Shown: one piece after another, positions 56,700 to 64,000 of the stretch
Position numbering within the stretch: position 1 is the first letter of the stretch
Layout: each line of letters opens with the position of its first letter
Assembly: GCF_026914265.1 (NCBI RefSeq)
Contig: NC_069127.1
Location: forward strand, 69,663,723 to 69,727,722
Direction of reading: 5' to 3'
DNA length: 64,000 nt
From: Mya arenaria
Lineage: Eukaryota > Mollusca > Bivalvia > Myida > Myidae
Translations under genes and position numbers: made by a program
The notes under the pieces: model-generated
Told to the model about the DNA's origin: nothing
Databases searched by the model: none
What the model saw: the letters and a program-made list of their open reading frames with translations, nothing else

Positions 56700-57175
56700 G
56701 ATAAAAAAGTATCCTTGAACACTCATTGTTGTGGCTACTCAACGGGTTCTGTGGAAGCCACAATAATGCGCGTATAGGGAGCTTTTTTTAACATTTGGAT
56801 ATTCATTTTGTTCCCTAAATGCCACAAGTTGACTGATTCATACCAATGTAAAATATATTCTTCAACTGTAACTCCACAATATTTAACACTGCATTGTTAA
56901 ATAAACACACAAATGTTAAACATAAACTATTTTTAGCCAATACCTTTCTCTTATAACACTTAAGTATTTTATGAAACACAAATTTAGATCGATCTGTCAA
57001 CAAAGCATCACCATTTTTTAACTATCCAGCAGGTGCCCGTTATTTTTCCGCTCAATTATGCTGGGATCTGTCATTCTTGGCTAGGAAAACAACAAGTGGG
57101 ATATGGAAATGTAGAGTCGACGACACAAAAATTGTCAAAGACTCTGGAGCGGCTGTTTGTATGGACTAGGTTCCG
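56700..57175 (-). repeat. Dispersed unclassified repeat upstream of the minus-strand zinc-finger gene (uninterrupted copy)
   Basis: Partner of 27440-28215, on the same strand as the nearby zinc-finger gene. It ends near a small inverted repeat, ATTGTTGTGGCT/AGCCACAATAAT (about 56727-56770). A short reading frame starts at an ATG inside AAGAATGACAGATCCC and soon stops; it is not called a gene. Confidence 0.7.
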
Positions 57176-58036
57176 TGGGTGACCCGATGTTTTGCAATTT
57201 GAAGTATTTCTGAATATATTTTAAAGAAAATCATCCTTTTGCGATAAAAAAAATGCAAATATGTCATCCCAAAGTCGGTATTGGCTTAGCAGTTTTTGGC
57301 CAAAGAAATAAAATAAGGCTGCTATAAACAGTGTGTGAACTTGTCAGACTACAGAACTATTACAGTTGTTTTTCAACTAATTAGTCTATTTTCATTGCCA
57401 AATTGTTTTACATAGATAAAATATAAACTTTTTATCATTGTATTTAATATTACTAATATCACGCACCTGCCCGCGTTAATATGAACTTCTAAAATCACGT
57501 TAACAATTAAATATACATTGTACAAATACAATCTCAGACCGAATTTCTCTTTGAAGGCCAGCTTTACCTGTTTTACAACATGACAGCCTTAGTTTCGCCT
57601 TTTGACAGTTTAATTATTCATGAAGTTTCGTTTGATATTGTTTCGTTGAATTGTTGATAGTTTTATGACAATTAACGTTAATCGATACAAAAATATATGG
57701 ATTTTTTTCCAAAGCGTTTAATCGATTAAAATTCGAACTTAAAGCTATTATGTTGCAAAGCTGGTATTTAATCATTTATTTTGGAGATGTAAGTTAATAT
57801 TTTCGATTAAATTAACTTTTTTTTTGGTAAACACTATTTTTGAAGACATTCAACACGAATTAAGATAACATTTAGCCTATATAGTCTCAATTGTGTAGGT
57901 TATACCATAGCCACAATAATGAGCAAGTTTTTTTTTAATTATTTGACATTTGTTCCACACCAGAACACAGATGAAGGGTGCGTTGTTATGTCACACCTGC
58001 TATGGCCACACACCCGGACCCCCTAAAACATATTAC

Positions 58037-58258
58037 AACAGTGGCTTGATGACAAAGGCTCATTAAAGTCACAATAAATAATTTCAACGTTTCATATTAC
58101 AGTATAGGGTATTTTTGAATTTTGTCAAATCTCGTTTTATGTTTATGGCAATGTATTATTTTGGTGATATACATGTTCAAGTATGTATAAAATATAATTT
58201 TGACTAGTTGAAATTATTTATTGTGACTTTAATGAGCCTTTGTCATCAAGCCACTGTG
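58037..58258. mobile_element. hAT-type MITE, 222 bp, with 8-bp target duplication CATATTAC
   Basis: About 50-bp near-perfect TIRs (AACAGTGGCTTGATGACAAA and its mirror). CATATTAC occurs at 58029-58036 and 58259-58266. An 8-bp duplication and a CAGTGGC-type end are hAT hallmarks. The centre is AT-rich. Confidence 0.9.
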
Positions 58259-58683
58259 CATATTACCAGAAATGTTAAAATATTCCCAGGTTTATAAATA
58301 ATGATGAGGCGTAAAAAAAAAAATTGTGTGTTTCCGGTTACCTGGCCGTGTCTGTTCCGCGCCCGCCGACCGTAATTTTTTTATCCTACCCAAATATTCC
58401 TCAATATCGTCAGACGCTTTAAACGTGTATTTTATTCATCCTGGAAAAATCGATAGAGCGTCTGAGCGCACTGAGTAGGAGTAAGCAGGCGACAGATAAT
58501 GGCGTCTGCCGATTAACTCAGCGTCTCATCTGTATGCAATCTGTTTGAAATTCAGAGTGTGTATTTTATCTCTGCTAGTGACTCAAATATAAAATTAAAT
58601 GTTTCGCTTTTAATGGTAATAATTCCGATATAACGATGATAATTTTGAGGTATGTCAATATGGTTATAAGCGGAGTTAACTGA

Positions 58684-58800
58684 CGCATAGGGTTCCCGCT
58701 GGCGATCGCCATTGTCGCCATTTGCGACAAAATCGCAAAAGTGGCGACAACTTTTCAAATTTGGCGAATTTATGGCGACAACGATTTTTTTCTAAAATAT
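58684..58800 (+). repeat. Single hAT-like terminus with GGCGAC/TCGC word repeats
   Basis: TAGGGTTCCCGCTGGCGATC followed by ATTGTCGCC, GCGACAAAATCGC, GTGGCGACAA and TTGGCGAATT. The pattern is like the other CAGGG-type ends here; no partner end was seen. Confidence 0.45.
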
Positions 58801-59115
58801 TTTCTTAAAATGACGTAAGTGGTGACCATGCGGCCTGCATGATAATCTATTCTGTCACTGTCATAAATCAAGCGCATCTGCTGGTGCGACAACAAAAATT
58901 AATCCGATAATTAGGGCAAGCAGTCACGGCCCAGTCAACACCTCGCTAATTATTGCAGAATTTTATTGCTTTCACGGATAAACAATGACATCCTTTAACT
59001 GTAATGTCTCTTATTAGCAAACAATTTTAATATTTAGCTCAACAGCCTTGTTGTTGCGTAATTATCGTGTTAGTTTTAAATATGCAAATCATAGAATTTT
59101 ATGTTGTCGGAAAGT

Positions 59116-59205
59116 CACGTGATATGCAAATTTCGTAATGACGTTTACGCGCTAAAAATAGACTTGCTTTCGGTTTTGTCGCAATTTGTAATATTGCTAT
59201 AAATG
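59116..59205 (+). promoter_or_regulatory. Cluster of CACGTG, ATGCAAAT and TGACGT words upstream of a TATAAAT
   Basis: E-box CACGTG at 59116-59121, octamer ATGCAAAT at 59124-59131 and CRE-like TGACGT at 59139-59144, with TATAAAT near 59199. The stretch lies midway between the two divergent zinc-finger genes. Words this short occur by chance, so this is only a candidate. Confidence 0.25.
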
Positions 59206-59622
59206 CAGCATTCTAAGAGTTCAAAAAGTGTCAAAAAGATTAACAGAAATCAAATAAATAGGATTAAACCCCATTTGATAAGGCTTCTAATATGTTGGCT
59301 GGAGTAAAGAGTAGGTAGACAAATTTCTATTAGGAAAGTTATGGCCCTAGTTTGACAATGTATATTTCTTTGAGTTTCCATTTATTTTGCAGAAAGCTGC
59401 ATTGTTTTTTAAATGTATGAAAGCAACACATACCCTTTTTGTTTGAATTAATAACATATACTTGTGTTGGAATTGTGAAGTGTGAAATACTGTGCACAGC
59501 CTTATCAAGTAACTGGAGTTAGGGCTATATATCTTTGACAAAGCTGCATGAAATCTAAATGTATATTTTACTGACTCTACATTTAATCCTTTAATAATAA
59601 TAATATTTAACATTAAAAACAC

Positions 59623-59743
59623 AATACAAAACATTCATAATTGGCATTTTATTTTTTCCCATAAAATTCCAATTAATTATTATGAATGTTTTGTATTTAA
59701 TAATATGGGAAATGGAGCATTTGCTCCTCAGGAGCAAATGCTC
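59623..59743. repeat. Two adjacent palindromes between the zinc-finger paralogues
   Basis: AATACAAAACATTCATAAT (59623-59641) pairs perfectly with its complement ending at 59697. Next to it GAGCATTTGCTCCT, C, AGGAGCAAATGCTC (59715-59743) is a 29-bp perfect palindrome. Confidence 0.85.
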
Positions 59744-60204
59744 AGTTTTCGATAATATTTGCAAGAGTGATCAAAATTAGAATACAATGCATTTTTTTTT
59801 AAATGTAGCATACATGGAGTCAAGGGTTAATGGATAAAATAAGCCTTTCTGATTTCACAGTGTTGGTTTATTGATAGTAATAAAGAAACAAAGAAATAAA
59901 AATACAAGTTGTTTGTTTTTAATATTGATCTTTTAGCAAGAAAAATGACAGGATAATAGTACTAATTTGGTGTTTCCACAGACGTCCTAACAGAAACTGA
60001 CAAACATAAACATGTGCAGCATCTTGTTTCCTTTGGTTTGCTGTAATTGGTTGTATGGGTCTTCAATTAAGATTGTACAGGTATGGTCCTGAAAGTGCAC
60101 CAATTAAATTATTATAATGTTATAAAATATTCAAAACATCGAAAAATGGCATCTTTAATGGCATCATATAGTAGTTGTCAAAGATACCAAATATGTGACG
60201 GTAT

Positions 60205-60230
60205 AAAAAAAAAAAAAAAAAAAAAAAAAA
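60205..60230 (+). repeat. Run of 26 A
   Basis: Followed by GCCTGCCTACCGTCCC, which resembles dispersed TAGGGTCGG-type repeat text; the run may be its tail. Length in such runs is unreliable in assemblies. Confidence 0.8.
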
Positions 60231-61834
60231 GCCTGCCTACCGTCCCTATTTTTTTTTATCATGTAACCTGAAACACACATATTTTTTTTTTTGGCCTGAG
60301 GAAACTAACAAATTAATAACTACAAATAATAATTTTATTTTTTATACTATTGTTCTATAATCTTGTAAATAATTTAATTATTGTGATTTAGAACTAGTAA
60401 CAGTTCCCCAATCATTTCTTAACCCTTTACTTCATGTAAACCTAAGCCATTTCAGGCTGCCAGTTCATGGCTTATCAGTTCATATCAGTACCCCTACTTC
60501 ATAGGAGATTATTGATATTATTGGAATTTTAACCCTAATGTATTACAAACCTATTTTCTTAGTATTTCTTTTGGTTTAATCAATAAGTCATCAATGTAAA
60601 GTTTATAGAGAATTAAATTTCCAATCCAGTCATATAAATTTTATTTTGTTATCTAAATTATTTCCGCATGATATTCATAAACAAACAGAAAAATATGTCA
60701 AATTTGATGAAAATTAATTTTTATTACACTTTTATTTATCAAACACAACACGAAATATTATATAAACAACATATTTTTATAATTCATTTAATGCAACCTG
60801 AATTGAAACAAAGATGGACAGAATTAAAAAATAGTTCACAACAAAGAAGCACGGTATATTTATATATATGATACAGAAGAAAAAAAAAGTTGATCAACAG
60901 TCACAGTACGTATAACTTTCGGTTATTTAACACTACAATGAACAAATAAAGTTATTATTCAACTACTAAATGAGGCCTGCATGTTATTGTTTACTAAATT
61001 TATATCGTTTATTGCATGTCCATGTATTGTCATTTGGGTTTGATTTTAAAAATCCTCATTTCTCGTATCCTTGTGTGCGTGACGCCGAGGTCTGAATTCT
61101 CGACGTCGTACTCAATGTCTCAAACTCATTTTAATTGAAGCCAGAATGTTCCGATTCGTCAGACAAACACTGAAATATAAATGACATTATTCAGGAATGT
61201 TGTTTTAAACTGAAGTTAACAAGGGCAGAAATTAGCTCTACATTGCATTCTTGTGTATTCGAAAACACGTGTTTCAACAGCTGATCGATGTTAAATTGGG
61301 TCATGTCAAAGTTTAACAATAGGGATAGTCATTATTTTATAACACATTTGTACTTACTTTCAATTTGTAGAAGCAGATGCGCATTTTTATGACCGGATTA
61401 GCGAAACAGAAGTGACACATATGTCCCATATAATGATTTATGGCCTTTGTTTATACAAGCCAGATGATTTTTTGTTTATCCAACATGGCCGACATTTTGA
61501 CACGTTTTCGAACCATGACCTGTGACGTCAGGCGCGTGATCAATAAAATATAGTTGTATTATTGGTAGTTAATTATAACTTGCAGTATTGTGTAAATTTC
61601 CACGAGGAAAACGAGACAGAAATGCCCACAAACCTGCGCAGTCAACGTTTTACGCATCTTTGATACCAGTGACCTTATTTCGCGATTTTCCGAAATTCTT
61701 TAAATAGTAACATAGTGTTTTTTTTAGTGCATTGTATTTATCGATGTTTATACTTCATGAATATGAATTTATAGCGCATAAACAAGCATCAGGTATGAAA
61801 ATAAATGCCCCTACATTACGAATACGTAGGATTA

Positions 61835-61920
61835 CGTATCTATGAAGCTATGGATAAAACGTTAAGATCCGTATCTATGAAGCTATGGATAGATAAGTAA
61901 AATTGCGTATCTATGAAGTA
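61835..61920 (+). repeat. Three tandem copies of a 35-36-bp unit (CGTATCTATGAAG)
   Basis: CGTATCTATGAAG begins at 61835, 61870 and 61906; the first two units continue with CTATGGATA. Confidence 0.8.
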
Positions 61921-62249
61921 AAGGGTTAAATTCCTGGGAATATTTTTGCAGTTTTGTTAAAAACAAATCTGGAGGGGGTCGTGGCCATAATTATCAGGTG
62001 TGACATAACAACACAGTCTGTCCCTGTGCTGCATCCCTGCCTCTAGTAGGCCAAGCACAAAAAAAAATCAAAACACTATAACTTCCATTACTAGGTTATA
62101 CCTCAATTTTGATAAACAGAAATACTTTTAAATGGAATAAACTAATATAATGTATGATCAAGTTTATTTTCATGGAAACACAAACAAAACATTTTATGAC
62201 TACATCAACTGTCTTTTTTATAGATACATTCTGATTCAGCAGCACTTTA

Positions 62250-64000
62250 ATGGATGTTCACCAAATTACTCTGTATGTGACACTGGAACAAGAAACAGCC
62301 ATACAAGAACTGTTTTTCTTGAGAGGATGGAAGTTCTTAAAGTGTATGGGTAAGCTTTAAACACTTTGCTATTTTTTTAAGACCTTTGGTGGCCCGCCTC
62401 ACTTATATATATATATATATATTGTTATTTATAAATAAGGAGAAAAGTCAAATAGGAGAATAATAGTAGTTGAATAGTCGACACACTGAAAAAAAAACAA
62501 TATACAATAAAATAATAAATAAATGAGAACTATAATACTTGACATATCTTACTGTTGTTATTTGATAACAGTTTCAAACATCTCAAGAAAATATGTAATT
62601 TACTTGGAAATGTCCAAAACACAAATTCAGAATAAATGCAACACAATGGTTATTATTTATGATAATATCAAATCATAAGTGAATACGTATACCAGATATA
62701 AGATGATCCAATATCCTTATGAAAAACTTATAAAACAAATAATGTCTTCCACAATGACCTGTTCTGGACAAAGGCTCTCATCAAAATGGTTTTCTAAAAA
62801 TAGCTGTGTCCAACCAAAACTGGTTTTGGAGCAAATGATAGGTTGTTAACCACTAAGATCTCACTGGGCTACATTTTGATGATAGATATATTTATATTTG
62901 TATTTGATTAAGATTTTTTTAAATTGAATCACCATGTTTTAAAACCAGTGCTTGTAAGCTGTTCCCAACAAAATTGGTTCAGCCATGAAAAGTAACGTTA
63001 TATATGCATATAACTAGTCTAAACTGTTGTTATGAAGTTATGCACAAGTTTATTTAAAGAGGAAAAGGTCTAGAGATATGATTCATACACTTTTTAACCT
63101 TGTATGTAATGTACCTTTTCAGATCTAGTAAATGGTGTTACTGTGAAGGTTGAGTTAGCTTCAGATGAAAAGGAGCATAATGATGCACATCTAAAGACAG
63201 AAGATGACAATGTTGGCGATACCAGTTTCATCCCAAGTAACACAATTGCTGTAGAACAGGGTAACAACACTGCCTTTCTAGAGAGAAATTCCTCAAAAGA
63301 TGCTGAGTCATGTGATTCAGAAGAAACAGTGAATAGCATTAAAAATGCAGTTTGTAAGTTGGATGATGAAGATGGAAGATGTAACAGCAGTCTTTCTTCT
63401 TGTGAAGTGCTAAAACAAGATGATGTTAAGCACTCTTATAAAGATAATAAAAGATATCTAAATATGCTTACAGATGACACTAGTAATTCAACCATCTCAT
63501 TTGATAGTGATTATAATTCATTTGCATTGGATTCTCCACAAAATATCCAACAAATTGAAACTGATAAGCATTCATCATCCTATACAAATAAAATTGCTGA
63601 TAAATGCTTCATTTTTGAAAAATCAGCAAGCGATGCAAAGTCTGAGACGTCAAAATCCACAATTACAAACAAAGGAAAAAAACAGGATAAAAAATATCAG
63701 TGTACAGATTGTAATAGAAAATACTTTCACTTAAGTAGGTTTAAAGAACATAAATGTTACACTTGTGAATTCTGTCAGAAAAAGTTTAAACTCAAGTGTT
63801 ATTATTTGACACACCGTAAGCGACATGTTCAAGAAAGAAAACATAAATGCAGTATTTGTGAAAAGGCATTTTATGAGAACTATGACTTGGTCGACCATAT
63901 GAAAGTACATGAGGGGAAAATGGATTATATCTGTGACTTCTGTGGAAAAGAATTTTCCCAACAGAAAGCTTTGTATTCTCATAGATATAATCAGCATATT
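62250..64000 (+). CDS. C2H2 zinc-finger protein, plus-strand paralogue (partial, cut by the window end)
   Basis: Exon 1 is 62250-62349 (ATG to ATG G|GTAAGC), encoding MDVHQITLYVTLEQET and onward, with in-frame TGA at 62232-62234 upstream. Exon 2 starts at 63123 after TTTTCAG and stays open to the last base of the window. The intron is 773 bp and the split codon is GAT. Exon 2 starts VKVELASDEKEH (VKVELAADEREY in the minus-strand copy), passes through a Ser/Asp/Asn-rich region and a basic stretch (TNKGKKQDKKYQC), then the degenerate first finger (CTDCNRKY...HKC), two full fingers and most of the next (YICDFCGKEFSQQK). By eye the finger region is roughly 60% identical to the minus-strand gene. 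A short acceptor-like TTTTTTATAG at 62220-62224 suggests a 5' UTR intron upstream. Function unknown beyond probable DNA binding. Confidence 0.88.

Larger units (their letters stand above)
59206..62219. other. Intergenic DNA between the zinc-finger paralogues
   Basis: Besides the palindromes, A run and short tandem repeat listed, no gene was recognised. A block at about 61932-62012 (CCTGGGAATATTTT, then GTGGCCATA and CAGGTGTGACATAACAAC) matches the minus strand of 58290-57970, so it belongs to the inverted duplication. Confidence 0.5.

Noticed and set aside
63094-63997. ORFs at 63094-63339, 63474-63734 and 63731-63997
   Set aside because: Shadows of the plus-strand zinc-finger exon 2, whose true frame is open from 63123 to the window end.

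Overview
The window is a stretch of animal nuclear genome, most likely a bivalve mollusc. The reasons are its AT-rich DNA, intron-split genes with GT/AG splice sites, and a dense load of short-TIR elements with internal tandem repeats of the pearl/Helentron-associated type known from oysters, mussels and clams. Species was not resolved.

Region by region. 1-24 kb has no gene that I can support. It holds a 1.19-kb near-identical direct duplication (1661-2849 and 4812-6003) on either side of a pearl-like element, several MITEs and fold-back hairpins, and a three-level nest of DNA elements at 20003-23275. 24.3-25.6 kb is a decayed MULE transposase with a FLYWCH finger. 26865-26937 is an intact tRNA-Val(UAC) gene on the minus strand. 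About 240 bp away, and divergent from it, begins the one complete protein gene, CSTF3 (CstF-77), on the plus strand. It has 21 coding exons from 27176 to 49787 and encodes 705 residues. Its introns carry three large pearl-like elements, a hAT-like element that ends 40 bp before exon 14, MITEs, SINE pieces and a fold-back element. 51.6-53.7 kb is a minisatellite of 42 copies of a 51-bp unit, most of it open in one frame. 54.4-64 kb holds two paralogous C2H2 zinc-finger genes head to head. The minus-strand copy has an in-frame stop in its first coding exon. The plus-strand copy is intact as far as it can be read and runs off the window.

The genes do not form a pathway. CSTF3 acts in mRNA 3'-end processing, tRNA-Val in translation, and the zinc-finger pair are probable DNA-binding regulators. 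The most striking feature is a shared blueprint in four elements of different sequence: an ACAAGAG-type terminus, a small hairpin, a TIR, about 145- or 180-bp tandem monomers, a tetranucleotide tract, and a TIR folded into its own hairpin. Three of the four carry repeated nuclear-receptor half-sites (AGGTCA). One of them, inside CSTF3 intron 10, has seven perfect GGTCAnnnTGACC palindromes.
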